A stretch of 64,000 nucleotides of DNA from an uncultured Acidimicrobiales bacterium. Its GTDB lineage: Bacteria > Actinomycetota > Acidimicrobiia > Acidimicrobiales > UBA10347. The stretch lies in NCBI GenBank assembly GCA_937991435.1, contig CALKPY010000001.1, positions 29,362-93,361 on the forward strand, read 5' to 3'. Positions 43,538 through 52,186 of the stretch are shown piece by piece. Under the pieces are notes generated by a model. The model searched no databases. It was not told where the DNA came from and saw only the letters and a program-made list of their open reading frames with translations. The position numbers were made by a program, and so were the translations under genes. The stretch's first letter is position 1, and every line of letters starts with the position of its first letter.

Positions 43538-44299
43538 TCAGTCGAGTGTGCGTAGTCTCAGGTCGACAGGCAGCGTTGGATCAGCATCGGGCCAGCCACT
43601 GCGATAGGCCAAGGCAACAGCGGCTGCCTGGCTGTTTACACCAAGTTTGCGCAGAATGGCTTTGACCTGTGTGCGCACGGTGCCAACCGACACGAATGAG
43701 GATTCCGCAATCTTCGCGACCGAGTGGCCCTCCATGAGCAGGCACAGAACTTCACCTTCGCGTCGCGACAACGACTCAAATGGCAAGAATCTGTTGTCCC
43801 GATCAACGCGGTGCTTCACAAAGAGGTCAGTGAGTTCGCGGCGTCTCTCCGGAGACATCAGCCGTTCGCCTTTTACCATTGCCAGAATTTCGTCAACGGT
43901 GTCGATGAGAAGTTCACTTGAGCCAATTAACCCGGCAGCGCCGGCGTTGACAGCTGCAGCCTGAAGCAGTTCATGGGTTGAGTCAGACAGCACCGCAACG
44001 GTGCCGCCTGCATCTGCCGCAACCGACACGAGCGATAGTGCGTTGGTCAATCGCGGTCCCGGTTGGATCCGAACAAGCACAAGGGCTGCCGCGCGTTCTT
44101 CGAGTTCCGCAGCGAGGGTCTCGACCGTGGTTGCCTTGAGGGTGCGCACCGCGCAACCTTCAGCGGCGAGCACCATCGCCAAACTCCCGGCGAGCAGCGA
44201 ATGATCGTCAACGATCAGTACTGGAGCCACGAGCTCACCATTGTCTTGCATATCGAGTACATCATCAATCTGTTCCACTTGATCTCGGTTCGTGAGCAC
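43538..44299 (-). CDS. LuxR-family regulator with degenerate receiver domain
   Basis: 253 residues. The N-terminal domain resembles a response-regulator receiver: the acidic pair is in LIVDDHSLLAGSL, but the phospho-acceptor position reads VLVRIQPGP, with Arg 77 where Asp is expected, and the usual Lys near GAAGLIGSS is missing. The C-terminal LuxR HTH is standard: LSRREGEVLCLLMEGHSVAKIA in part and SVGTVRTQVKAILRKLGV. No histidine kinase is adjacent. It is likely phosphorylation-independent. The start at GTG 44299 is uncertain; ATG 44251 is possible. Confidence 0.9.
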   Translation of the reverse strand: MLTNRDQVEQIDDVLDMQDNGELVAPVLIVDDHSLLAGSLAMVLAAEGCAVRTLKATTVETLAAELEERAAALVLVRIQPGPRLTNALSLVSVAADAGGTVAVLSDSTHELLQAAAVNAGAAGLIGSSELLIDTVDEILAMVKGERLMSPERRRELTDLFVKHRVDRDNRFLPFESLSRREGEVLCLLMEGHSVAKIAESSFVSVGTVRTQVKAILRKLGVNSQAAAVALAYRSGWPDADPTLPVDLRLRTLD

Positions 44300-44463
44300 G
44301 TCGACATTCTTCCCGCACTCAGTCTGACGGCACTATCCCCGATTTGCTGTAAGGCATCGGAACCAATCGCGTAGGCATATCAACCCAAGGCCATGACGCC
44401 CATTACGGCGTAGCACAGGCCAGACTTGCCCGACAAGTGTGCCAAACGCGAGGGTTGATGCGT

Positions 44464-45054
44464 ATGAACCGTCAAAGTTCACGAAAGTCGACTGACCAAT
44501 TGGTCGACTCGACAACTAGCCGATCAGGAGTTTTCCGAACGCTGATAGTGCGAGCGAGCCCACGATCGGTGGCCGCTGGTGCAGCGTTGGTGGTTGTTCT
44601 ACTGGGCTCAACCGCGTGCGCTACGACTTCGTCGGTTTCGGCGATCCGAGTCGCTCCGACCGTAGTACCGGCCGCCCTGCCGACCCCTGCGGCTGGCCCC
44701 AACGGAGAGTCGTTGACCTTGCAGGTCGTGGACAACGGCGAGCATGTGGTCATCACCAATTCTGACGGACGCCCGGTCTACGGCAACAGCCGCGATCGTG
44801 ACGATGCACTGTTCTGCGTTGGTGAGTGCACCGAATCATGGATTCCGTTGGTCCAGACTGCCGCCCTGATCTCAGCTGAACTCGACGTGACCAAATACCG
44901 CCTTATTCAGCGGCCCGACGGCACAGAACAGGTCGTCTATAACGACATAGCTCTGTACACGTGGACCGGCGACTCAGACGTTGGATTACCACTCGGCACT
45001 GGCGTCGCTGGAATCTGGTTCGCCGTGTCGGTCGACGGCGAACGCATCAACTAG
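44464..45054 (+). CDS. Secreted-repeat (Lipoprotein_15-like) protein
   Basis: 196 residues from ATG 44464; another ATG lies two codons upstream, and GAGGG is located at 44450. An unusually long N-region of about 40 residues precedes the hydrophobic segment SVAAGAALVVVLLGSTACAT, whose Cys could be lipidated though the lipobox is weak. One repeat of the family is seen: PVYGNSRDRDDALFC, then VGECTESWIPLVQT with two Cys, and VYNDIALYTWTGD. Function of the family is unknown. Its stop overlaps that of pspA, which is convergent. Confidence 0.78.
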   Translation: MNRQSSRKSTDQLVDSTTSRSGVFRTLIVRASPRSVAAGAALVVVLLGSTACATTSSVSAIRVAPTVVPAALPTPAAGPNGESLTLQVVDNGEHVVITNSDGRPVYGNSRDRDDALFCVGECTESWIPLVQTAALISAELDVTKYRLIQRPDGTEQVVYNDIALYTWTGDSDVGLPLGTGVAGIWFAVSVDGERIN

Positions 45055-45764
45055 TTCAGTCCGAGCTCAGCACGCAGTTCAGCAAGCGTGTCGTCGGCTT
45101 TTGCCAGTGACACCGCGTCGCGCAATTCGGCTTCGGCACCTTCAGGCGTCGACTGCGCGACCTCGGCCTTGGCCTTGGCATTTGCCAGCCGTGCCTGGAT
45201 CTTGTCTTCGACACGCTCAAGGCTCGGAGCATCGGTCTCAAGAGCGCCCGACATCGATTCAACGGCCTTGTTCACTTCTTCTTGCATTTTCGCCTGTTGG
45301 ATCTGACCAACCAGCTGCATGCGCTTGGCGGCAAGTTCCTGCACCCGCATGGCATTGCCTTGCACGGCCTTGTTGGCTTCGTCTGCCTGGGCAACCGCGA
45401 TCTCGTACTGAGATTTGAGACTTTCGAGGTTTCCCTCTGATGCTTGAAGCTTCATCGCGAGACTCGACGCGGTGTTGGTCCACTTTTCTGTGCCTGCGCT
45501 GTCGCCTTCGGCGGTTGCGCGCTCAGCGCGAAGTAGCGCCTGCTTGGCCATCTCGCGCGCTTCGCCAGCTTGGTCGGCTGCTTTTTCGATGCGGCTTTCG
45601 AGCTGCTCACGGTGAGCGATGACCTTGGCCGCCTGGTTACGCAGCTGGCGGTCTTGCTTGCGCGCTTCTTCGATTGCCTGTTCGATCTCGATCTCTGGGT
45701 CCATAGCATTTTCAGCTTTGACCTTGAAGAGCGTCTTCAGGTAGTTAACGATTCGCTTAAACAC
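45051..45764 (-). CDS. pspA: PspA/IM30-family membrane-stress protein
   Basis: 237 residues from GTG 45764 with AGAGG about 9 bases upstream; the longer open frame runs through the tandem repeat and is rejected. ESCRT-III-like architecture: an amphipathic N-terminal helix (FKRIVNYLKTLFKVKAENAMD in part) then long helical coiled coil (IEQAIEEARKQDRQLRNQ, SLKSQYEIAVAQADEANKAV). It binds and repairs stressed inner membranes (family knowledge). No pspF or pspC neighbour is visible. A 14-bp repeat array lies just upstream. Confidence 0.9.
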   Translation of the reverse strand: MFKRIVNYLKTLFKVKAENAMDPEIEIEQAIEEARKQDRQLRNQAAKVIAHREQLESRIEKAADQAGEAREMAKQALLRAERATAEGDSAGTEKWTNTASSLAMKLQASEGNLESLKSQYEIAVAQADEANKAVQGNAMRVQELAAKRMQLVGQIQQAKMQEEVNKAVESMSGALETDAPSLERVEDKIQARLANAKAKAEVAQSTPEGAEAELRDAVSLAKADDTLAELRAELGLN

Positions 45765-45797
45765 TGTGCGCTGCCTCTTTCGTTCGGTGAAGGCGAT

Positions 45798-45853
45798 TGT
45801 ATTGGCCAGACTGTATTGGCCGGACAACATTGCCCAGACAACATTGCCCAGAC
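45798..45853. repeat. Four tandem 14-bp repeats upstream of pspA
   Basis: TGTATTGGCCAGAC, TGTATTGGCCGGAC, AACATTGCCCAGAC and AACATTGCCCAGAC are contiguous. The first pair and second pair differ from each other but keep ATTG, CC and GAC in register. The array ends 34 bp before the pspA GTG, so it occupies the promoter or 5-prime leader. Confidence 0.88.
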
Positions 45854-45919
45854 AAGGCGTTTGCATGCATCGCCCAGCACCGAGTCTCGAGCCCGGAACC
45901 CACAAGCGTCAAACCGGTG

Positions 45920-47392
45920 CTAGCGGCGGCGGCGACGAGACGAAGGTCGGCGCGATGAGCTGCTCGAACGCCGCGACGACGAGCGCCGCGACGAAGAGCT
46001 ACGAGCCCGCGTGCGCCGCTGCGGCGACGAACGCCGCTGGGTGCTTGACCGACGCGTAGATCCAGACCGACGGGTGCTCGTCGACCCACCACCAAACACT
46101 CCGCCGCCCTGTCGGGTGCGGCCACTGGAACCGAATCCGCCGGAGCGCGACGAGCCGCCGAACATGCCACCAGAGCTGCGCCTTGAGCCGCCACGAGACC
46201 CTCCGAACATACCGCCGGAGCTGCGGCCGTAGCCGCGTGACTGGCCGAGCATGCCAGCGCCTGCAATAAGGATGTCGAGAAGGCCGCCGCCGCTTCTGCG
46301 TCGCGACGGGCTGTACGGCACCCGAGGTCGTGGCTCGCGTCGCGGAAGCGGACGTGACTCCATGCGGCGCTGTTGCTCTTGGGGAGGTCGTTGCGGCTGG
46401 GGCGGTGGCGCAACTTTGGGCTTTTCCGGAAGTTCCTCACCGTTGAGGAGCGCTTCGGCGGCATCCATTTCCCAACGAGCGTGGGCGATGCGTGCACCGA
46501 GCGCTGAAAGTTCTGGCAGCTCGGCATCGGCGAGGTCCGCGACATCGGGAAGCTCATCGGAAATTTCGGTGTAGGTCGCTGTCGCCTCGCGGTAGTACTG
46601 CACGGCTTGTGCATTGTCGCCGAGATCGACCGGACTAGACAAAACAAGCACGTCATTGGCGAGCTCATCAAGTTCAGTTTGGATCTCGGCCCGGATCTTT
46701 TGAGCGGTTTCTAGTTGTTCAGCTTGTTTACGATTCTTGCCACGGCTACTCGCGAACCACATGCCCCCACCCACGGCGACAACAGGAACAGCGAGCCATG
46801 CCAACGACACGCCTGAGCCGCCGGTATCGGTTGTGGCTGGGTTCGACGCGTCGGCTGATCCCGAGCCCACAACATCGGTTCCTGCGCCAGCGGTCGCCGC
46901 TGCAGCGCGCTGATCGAGACGCTCTGCCACCTCGATCATGAATTCGTCGGGCGTGTCCCAGTCGCTGTCAAAAGCGTCGAGCGCGAAATCGTCGTCTGCT
47001 TGCGAATAGGGCGACGAAAGCTGGGCGCTCACAAATACTTCGCCCTGGTCTTCTTCGAGGAAATACACCAGCACGTTGCCCGGTGTGCGCACGCGGTCTG
47101 CAAGATCCTCTGCGAAAAAGTCATCGACATAGTCGGCCATCGACACGAAATACCAAGTGTCGTCCAGGCTCTCAACGCTACGCATGAGCTGCGCGAACTT
47201 GTCTGATTCGCCTTCGGCCCCCGGCTCGATGTACCAGCCGTCGGCATCGAGTTGACGGGTGATCGCGTCAAGGTCCTGCGCCGCAGCGGTTCCCGTCGTT
47301 GCGAAACATACGCCAAACGCGAGAACGAGTGCTGCAAAGGCGCGAAGGAGCCTCGATGTACGTCCCCCGTTGAATCGCTCTGTCGCTGCCAC
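45920..47392 (-). CDS. Secreted TPM-like membrane protein with Arg/Ser-rich tail
   Basis: 490 residues from GTG 47392 with GAGAGGA 5 bases upstream. Signal peptide around [25 protein letters not shown] in part. Residues 35-165 resemble a TPM domain ([38 protein letters not shown]), tentative. One helix follows ([20 protein letters not shown]), then a helical cytoplasmic region and a Gly/Ser/Arg tail of about 130 residues. The final 40 residues are almost only Arg and Ser. It lies upstream of pspA in the same direction, so both may serve envelope maintenance. Confidence 0.72.
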   Translation of the reverse strand: MAATERFNGGRTSRLLRAFAALVLAFGVCFATTGTAAAQDLDAITRQLDADGWYIEPGAEGESDKFAQLMRSVESLDDTWYFVSMADYVDDFFAEDLADRVRTPGNVLVYFLEEDQGEVFVSAQLSSPYSQADDDFALDAFDSDWDTPDEFMIEVAERLDQRAAAATAGAGTDVVGSGSADASNPATTDTGGSGVSLAWLAVPVVAVGGGMWFASSRGKNRKQAEQLETAQKIRAEIQTELDELANDVLVLSSPVDLGDNAQAVQYYREATATYTEISDELPDVADLADAELPELSALGARIAHARWEMDAAEALLNGEELPEKPKVAPPPQPQRPPQEQQRRMESRPLPRREPRPRVPYSPSRRRSGGGLLDILIAGAGMLGQSRGYGRSSGGMFGGSRGGSRRSSGGMFGGSSRSGGFGSSGRTRQGGGVFGGGSTSTRRSGSTRRSSTQRRSSPQRRTRARSSSSRRSSSRRSSSSSRRPSSRRRRR

Positions 47393-47602
47393 GCATGTCC
47401 TCTCGTCAGGCCAGATTGTAGAAGGCAACGGCAGTTCCCAGTCTGTTGCCCCGCCACTACCAACGCGTGCAACCCAGCTTGGCTTCCCAAAGCCCCATGC
47501 CGCTCTTTTCGTGATCAAGCCCGCATTGTGAGCACCGTCGCTGAAATCCGCTCACCCAGAACAGATACCGTGCACACAACCACAGTCGTAGAGGAAGTCG
47601 TG

Positions 47603-48262
47603 ATGGCACTGTTCGGACGAGACAAGCTGGCAATGGTCGCCCCCGAGGCGGCGCTACCTGGACGCGATGTCGCGATGCCGCTCGCGAGCCACAATGTGGT
47701 CACTGGCAACCCCATGGTTGGCCCTTGGCCCGATGGTCACGAGGAGATCATCGTCGGGCTCGGATGCTTTTGGGGCGCCGAGCGAAAGTTCTGGGAAGCT
47801 CCCGGCGTATACACAACGGCAGTTGGCTACGCGGGCGGGCACACCCCGAATCCCACCTACCAAGAGGTGTGTTCAGGACAAACGGGACACACCGAGGCCC
47901 TGATCGCTGTGTTCGACACTGCGGTTACAAGTTATGCCGAGATGTTGAATCTTTTCTGGGAGAATCACAATCCCACCCAGGGCATGCGCCAGGGGAACGA
48001 TATGGGCACCCAGTATCGGTCAGCCATCTACTGGCAGACGTCGCGACAAGCCGACCTGGCGCTCGCTTCCCGCAATGCGTATCAAGCAGCGCTGACGGCA
48101 GCAGGGTTCGGTCACATCACCACAGAAATCGGCGAAGCCGGGCCGTTCTACTACGCCGAAGACGGCCATCAGCAGTACCTCGCCAAGAACCCGATGGGCT
48201 ATTGCGGCATCGGCGGCACTGGCGTGAGCTGCGCCACCGGCCTTACCGCGGCCAACGACTGA
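47603..48262 (+). CDS. msrA: Peptide-methionine (S)-S-oxide reductase
   Basis: 219 residues from ATG 47603, with GAGGA 7 bases upstream. The catalytic Cys 55 lies in [13 protein letters not shown]. Other motifs: [22 protein letters not shown] in part, [31 protein letters not shown] in part, and [20 protein letters not shown] in part. Recycling Cys residues are in GYCGIGG and VSCATG. It repairs oxidised methionine. A long upstream frame extension has no support. The oxygenase gene follows 9 bp downstream. Confidence 0.97.
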   Translation: MALFGRDKLAMVAPEAALPGRDVAMPLASHNVVTGNPMVGPWPDGHEEIIVGLGCFWGAERKFWEAPGVYTTAVGYAGGHTPNPTYQEVCSGQTGHTEALIAVFDTAVTSYAEMLNLFWENHNPTQGMRQGNDMGTQYRSAIYWQTSRQADLALASRNAYQAALTAAGFGHITTEIGEAGPFYYAEDGHQQYLAKNPMGYCGIGGTGVSCATGLTAAND

Positions 48263-48271
48263 GACGCGTCG

Positions 48272-49243
48272 ATGAACGAGATTCTCGATGTCGACTTGTT
48301 GGCATTTGAAACCGGGTCAACGACGCAGCGGTCCGCCGTGGTCGATGGCGTTATGCGAAGCCTCGCGACCGGCTTTGTGTACACGGCTCACGACCTGAGC
48401 GAATCGTTGATCGACGACGCCTACGCCATGCTCGGCGCGTTTTTTGACCTCGACACCGAGCGCAAACAGCGTTGGACCGTTGATGGCGCTCATGGCCAAA
48501 CGGGATATACCGGCCTGCTCGTTGAGACTGCGGCGTCAAGCGACAGTCCCGACTGGAAAGAAATGTTGAATTGGGGTGACACCGTTCCAGCGGGGCACCC
48601 GCTTCGCACGGGGTTTCCAAATCGCTATCTCGACCCGGTGCTTCCCGAACGCGATATCGCGGGCATCACCGACGTTCTGCTTCGCTTTCATCGTTCGATC
48701 GCCGACCTTCAGCAACGGTTCCTACGCATTATTGCGGTCGGCCTTGGTGCCCACGAATCGCTGTTCGATGAGACCGTCGCCGTGGGTGCAAATCTGACCA
48801 GAGCTATTCGATATCCCCCCATGGAGCAAGCTCCAGGCACCGAGCATGTTTGGGCAGGGGCCCACGCCGACATCAACCTCATCACCGCGCTTCCGAGGGC
48901 AACCGCTCGCGGCTTGCAAGTCGACATCGACGGGGCATGGGTTGACGCTGTCCCGCCTGAGGGCCATGTGATTATCAACACCGGACTGATGCTCGAACGG
49001 ATCAGTAACGGTGTAATCCCACCGGGAATGCATCGTGTCGTCGCTGACCCGAAACAGCCCGGGCAGCGTCTGTCGGTCGTGCAGTTCTGTCACCCTGCCC
49101 CCTGGACGGCGCTCACCCCTCTGGCGTCGTGCATCACCCCAGAAAACCCGCAGCGTTTCTTGCCGTTACGAGCCGCCGATGCGCTCGATGAAGTGCTCTG
49201 GCAAATCAATCTGGTCGAAGACGGCCGCCGCATCGCCGACTGA
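48272..49243 (+). CDS. 2-oxoglutarate/Fe(II)-dependent oxygenase, isopenicillin N synthase-like
   Basis: 323 residues. Double-stranded beta-helix oxygenase. Metal ligands: His and Asp in GAHADINLITAL, second His in GMHRVVAD. The 2-oxoglutarate-binding Arg/Ser is in RLSVVQF. The N-terminal DIOX_N-like region has ARGFVYTAHDL-type sequence (TGFVYTAHDLSESLIDDAY in part) and YTGLLVE. The substrate is unknown. It is probably cotranscribed with msrA, which would tie it to oxidative chemistry only by position. Confidence 0.9.
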   Translation: MNEILDVDLLAFETGSTTQRSAVVDGVMRSLATGFVYTAHDLSESLIDDAYAMLGAFFDLDTERKQRWTVDGAHGQTGYTGLLVETAASSDSPDWKEMLNWGDTVPAGHPLRTGFPNRYLDPVLPERDIAGITDVLLRFHRSIADLQQRFLRIIAVGLGAHESLFDETVAVGANLTRAIRYPPMEQAPGTEHVWAGAHADINLITALPRATARGLQVDIDGAWVDAVPPEGHVIINTGLMLERISNGVIPPGMHRVVADPKQPGQRLSVVQFCHPAPWTALTPLASCITPENPQRFLPLRAADALDEVLWQINLVEDGRRIAD

Positions 49244-49294
49244 ATCGCTGCAACGCGCAAGCTCGCAAAGCCGGCTCGGGCGTCGTTGGGAAGC

Positions 49295-50440
49295 TCAGCC
49301 GTTGAGCACTCGAGCGAAATCGCGTGCCGACGATTCGGTCATTCCGCCGGTGATCATCACTCGCGTTTCGCTCAGCGGCATCTTGAGAAACGCTGGGGCG
49401 ATGACCACTGAGCCCTCGACTTCAAAGGCGATTGTGACAACAGGTTCGGCTGTCGATAGAGCTTCGTCAGCGAAGGCATCTTCGAGAAAGCTTCGAAACG
49501 CAGGGGTAACGATGATCTCGACCCCTGGGATCCCGTTCGACCTGACTGCAGTCGCAGCCGAAATGAACTCCGATGCCTCGAACCGGTCGGCCTTTGGCGA
49601 ATAGCACGCCGATACACCAATCAAGACCCGGTCGGCAACCGCGCTATCGCCGCACGGCAGAGCCGTCACATCGTCGACGATCCAGACACGAGCAGTGACA
49701 GGATCAGCGTCGTTCGCGACGTACAGCCAAGCTTGCTCTTGCGGAACGCCGAGCTGACTAACTTCAGGAAGCAGTTCCATCGTCGGCGGTACAACCGGCA
49801 GCGATGCCGGCGGCCCAAACGCAATTTGATATAGCTCGCCGTCGCGTTCAAATCGAATTTCCTCGAGACCAGAAAAGATCCGTTCGGGTTGCCCCTGCGC
49901 CAGATGATTGTCCCACCGATCGACGAAAACTTGGCCGGGCTCGCCGCCGCAGTCATCACCATTTTTCCATGTGCCGCCGCCCGGCACGGTCAACTCGCCA
50001 TCAGCGAGGGTGAAACCAATGGCGTCGGCGAACAGACCGAGCGTCGCGTTTTCGAACCCTGATTCAACGAATAACGGGTGGATATGTATGAGCCCGTCGC
50101 CGTGGCTGTGGATTCCCGCGGGGTCAGCCTCGCTCGCAAATGGCGGTAACACGTCATCGCAAATACGAACCACGTACGCGCTATGCCAGTGGGACCCGGC
50201 CGGGATCGGTCCGATCTCTACTAACTCGTCGTTGTCGCCGACGGCCGGAGCGTTCGTTGAACCACGGTCTGCGGCTACGTCATCTACAGCATCGATCGCT
50301 GACACAATCCCGTCTGCGACATCGGTGTTTACGGTGCCGACTTCGACAGCACACGAAGTAGCCAGAACGGCGATGCCGACGGCTGCCACCCACCTCATCT
50401 GTCGCAACGAAATCTTTGATGATCCATGTCGGCGATCCAT
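49295..50440 (-). CDS. Putative lipoprotein with C-terminal SecD P1-head-like domain
   Basis: 381 residues from ATG 50440. N-terminal export signal: RWVAAVGIAVLATSCAV with a candidate lipid-anchor Cys, but the lipobox is imperfect. Residues 60-200 are unrecognised but His-rich (HWHSAY, GIHSHGDGLIHIHPLF). Residues 260-380 resemble the SecDF P1 head: GVEIIVTPAFRSFLEDAF, VVIAPAFLKMPL and VMITGGMTESSARDFARVL in part. No SecD membrane domain follows. The His-rich part could bind metal (inference). Confidence 0.72.
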   Translation of the reverse strand: MDRRHGSSKISLRQMRWVAAVGIAVLATSCAVEVGTVNTDVADGIVSAIDAVDDVAADRGSTNAPAVGDNDELVEIGPIPAGSHWHSAYVVRICDDVLPPFASEADPAGIHSHGDGLIHIHPLFVESGFENATLGLFADAIGFTLADGELTVPGGGTWKNGDDCGGEPGQVFVDRWDNHLAQGQPERIFSGLEEIRFERDGELYQIAFGPPASLPVVPPTMELLPEVSQLGVPQEQAWLYVANDADPVTARVWIVDDVTALPCGDSAVADRVLIGVSACYSPKADRFEASEFISAATAVRSNGIPGVEIIVTPAFRSFLEDAFADEALSTAEPVVTIAFEVEGSVVIAPAFLKMPLSETRVMITGGMTESSARDFARVLNG

Positions 50441-50498
50441 GAGCCGTGCACCGTAGCGGTCTGCCGCTGGCAAGGCTGCCGGTCGACCGTTGAGCGCC

Positions 50499-50534
50499 GA
50501 CCTGACCGCAATAACCGACCTGACAGCAATAATT
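50499..50534. repeat. Two tandem 18-bp repeats in a divergent promoter region
   Basis: CGACCTGACCGCAATAAC is followed directly by CGACCTGACAGCAATAAT. They lie 59 bp from the lipoprotein start and 60 bp from the VOC start, so either promoter could use them. Confidence 0.75.
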
Positions 50535-50593
50535 GACTCGGTGGCCACCACGCCCAGTGGCGCCCTGCACCGACGTGCGCGATGCTCGACGAC

Positions 50594-50980
50594 ATGAACA
50601 TCGTCGGCCTGCACCATGTTCAACTGGCGATGCCCGTTGGGGGGGAAGCCAAAGCGCGAGCGTTTTACGAAGGTCTGCTAGGTATCAGCCATGTCGCCAA
50701 ACCGCCGCACCTTGCTGCCCGAGGCGGCTGCTGGTTCGAAGACGGAGTCGTGCGGGTGCACTTGGGTGTCGAAACTGAATTCGTACCAGCTCGCAAGGCG
50801 CACCCCGCGTTGCAAGTCAGCGGACTAGCTGATCTCGTCGATCGATTGAGCGCTGCTCTTGTGTCGATCACGCAAGATGATTCGCTCGCCGGCTTCGATC
50901 GCGTATACGTCGATGACCCGTTCGGCAATCGACTGGAACTACTCGAGCCAGTCGCGCCACGCCCCGGCGGCAGCTCATGA
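50594..50980 (+). CDS. VOC (glyoxalase/bleomycin-resistance fold) family protein
   Basis: 128 residues from ATG 50594; an in-frame ATG four codons upstream is possible. The VOC pattern is clear: IVGLHHVQLAMPVGGEAKARAF in part, FYEGLLGI, WFEDGVVRVHLGVE and VYVDDPFGNRLELLEP. His of HHVQ and Glu of ELLEP are the usual metal ligands. Substrate unknown. It is convergent with the TetR gene and has no obvious operon partner. Confidence 0.88.
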   Translation: MNIVGLHHVQLAMPVGGEAKARAFYEGLLGISHVAKPPHLAARGGCWFEDGVVRVHLGVETEFVPARKAHPALQVSGLADLVDRLSAALVSITQDDSLAGFDRVYVDDPFGNRLELLEPVAPRPGGSS

Positions 50981-51016
50981 CGAACCCGGCGCAGAAGAAC
51001 CATCAACGTTTCGCAA

Positions 51017-51658
51017 CTAACGAGCGGTGTCCACGGCGTCGCGCCGCAACTCGTAGCTCGGCACCTTTGACGCGGCGGGCCACAGTGGGTCAACAAGCCC
51101 CAATGCCACCTTGGTCATCGCCACAAGACTCGCATCGGGCTGCAAAAACCACTGAATGACTGCCCTATCGGTGCCGCCGACCAAGGCTCCAGCCAAAACC
51201 GACGCTCTCAACATTGCAGGCGCATCATCAGGGGGGAGATCCGCAGCGATCAACTCGAAATAGGTGTCGAGCCAGTCTCTATTCGTTCTTGCGTACCTAG
51301 CCCTCAACGATGGGGTTGCCGCAACGACGCCATACCCAGGAAGCACTTCTGCTTTCGTTGCTTCAATTGTCGCAGCCACTTCGAGCACACCTCGACAACA
51401 GACCTTCTTGGTTGACTCGGACTCTTCGCGACCGGCAACCACTCGGCGAAAGACTTCAATCCAGCGTCGGGGGTGTTCAAAGATCAGGTCTTCCTTGTTG
51501 CCGTAGTGCCGATAGGCGGTCCGCCGCGAGACGCCGGCTGCAGCAGCAACATCGGCCATGGTCGTCTCAGCGAATCCGCGCTCAGAGAATAGGCCGATCG
51601 CCGCCGCGGACAGTTCGGCCCGCGTCTGGGCATCGCGCCTGGCTTGAAGCTCGCTCAC
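51017..51658 (-). CDS. TetR-family transcriptional regulator
   Basis: 213 residues from GTG 51658, preceded by AGGGAGG 4 bases upstream. N-terminal HTH: AAIGLFSERGFAETTMADVAAAAG in part, then VSRRTAYRHYGNKEDLIF. The ligand-binding domain is not recognisable. The gene is divergent from a small membrane protein gene, and several GGCAC/GTGCC palindromes lie between them. Probably represses that gene and itself (inference). Confidence 0.93.
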   Translation of the reverse strand: MSELQARRDAQTRAELSAAAIGLFSERGFAETTMADVAAAAGVSRRTAYRHYGNKEDLIFEHPRRWIEVFRRVVAGREESESTKKVCCRGVLEVAATIEATKAEVLPGYGVVAATPSLRARYARTNRDWLDTYFELIAADLPPDDAPAMLRASVLAGALVGGTDRAVIQWFLQPDASLVAMTKVALGLVDPLWPAASKVPSYELRRDAVDTAR

Positions 51659-51681
51659 GCTGACCTCCCTATGCCCATCTT

Positions 51682-51755
51682 GCACACTGTGCCACATCGT
51701 GCCACGAGCGATCCGACGACTGTTGGCACCAAGTGTAGATTTGGCACCCCGTGCC
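51682..51755. promoter_or_regulatory. Candidate TetR operators: cluster of GGCAC/GTGCC palindromes
   Basis: In the divergent region I see GCACACTGTGC (51682-51692, perfect), GGCACCCCGTGCC (51743-51755, perfect) and TTGGCACCAAGTG in between at 51723-51735, plus single GTGCC half-sites. The repeated core GGCAC with dyad symmetry is typical of a self-regulated TetR locus. Which palindrome is the true site is unclear. Confidence 0.5.
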
Positions 51756-51768
51756 TTTTGTGGCTACC

Positions 51769-52176
51769 ATGTGTCTTGTGAGCACCGCACAGCAGATTTT
51801 TATCGCCTACGGAACCGTCATTCTCGTCGTGGGTTTCGCTCTTGGGGCAACACTTGGCATGTTGCGCATGAAAACGTCCGCAATTCGGACCCTCGCCACC
51901 GCCCACGTCGAGACTCTGATGCAATCAGCGATGCACTTCGGGCTCGCATTCGCGGTCGGCGCAGTGGGTTTTGCTTCCTCCGCCGCCACGTGGGGCGCAT
52001 TATTGCTGGCAGTTGGGTCAGCTATGCAGGCACTGGGTGTGACTCTCAACTGGATAACCAAGACGCGCGATCAGTTCGCAGAACAGTCGATTGGGTACAA
52101 GATCAATTCCGCGAGCACATTCGTGATCATGCCCGGCCTGGCCATCACCGCATTCGGGATACTGACCAACCTGTAA
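51769..52176 (+). CDS. Small four-helix membrane protein divergent from TetR
   Basis: About 135 residues from ATG 51769; GTG codons at 51751, 51760 and 51778 are alternatives, and none has a clear ribosome-binding site. Four hydrophobic segments: IFIAYGTVILVVGFALGATL, HFGLAFAVGAVGFASS, GALLLAVGSAMQALGVTLNW and FVIMPGLAITAFGIL. I do not recognise the family. Position opposite a TetR gene suggests a regulated transport or stress role, unproven. Confidence 0.75.
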   Translation: MCLVSTAQQIFIAYGTVILVVGFALGATLGMLRMKTSAIRTLATAHVETLMQSAMHFGLAFAVGAVGFASSAATWGALLLAVGSAMQALGVTLNWITKTRDQFAEQSIGYKINSASTFVIMPGLAITAFGILTNL

Positions 52177-52186
52177 CGCAGGTCGC

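Noticed and set aside
45765..45905. Longer N-terminus for PspA
   Set aside because: The extension translates the 14-bp repeat array and has no resemblance to the family. GTG 45764 has a good ribosome-binding site.
47252..47602. 117-codon N-terminal extension of MsrA
   Set aside because: It overlaps the start region of the divergent TPM-like gene. The ATG at 47603 has GAGGA and gives a normal MsrA.
50977..51159. Open frame overlapping the VOC gene stop (ATGA) and running antisense into tetR
   Set aside because: Composition follows the tetR complement, there is no recognisable domain, and the frame ends inside tetR. Stop-start overlap alone is weak evidence.
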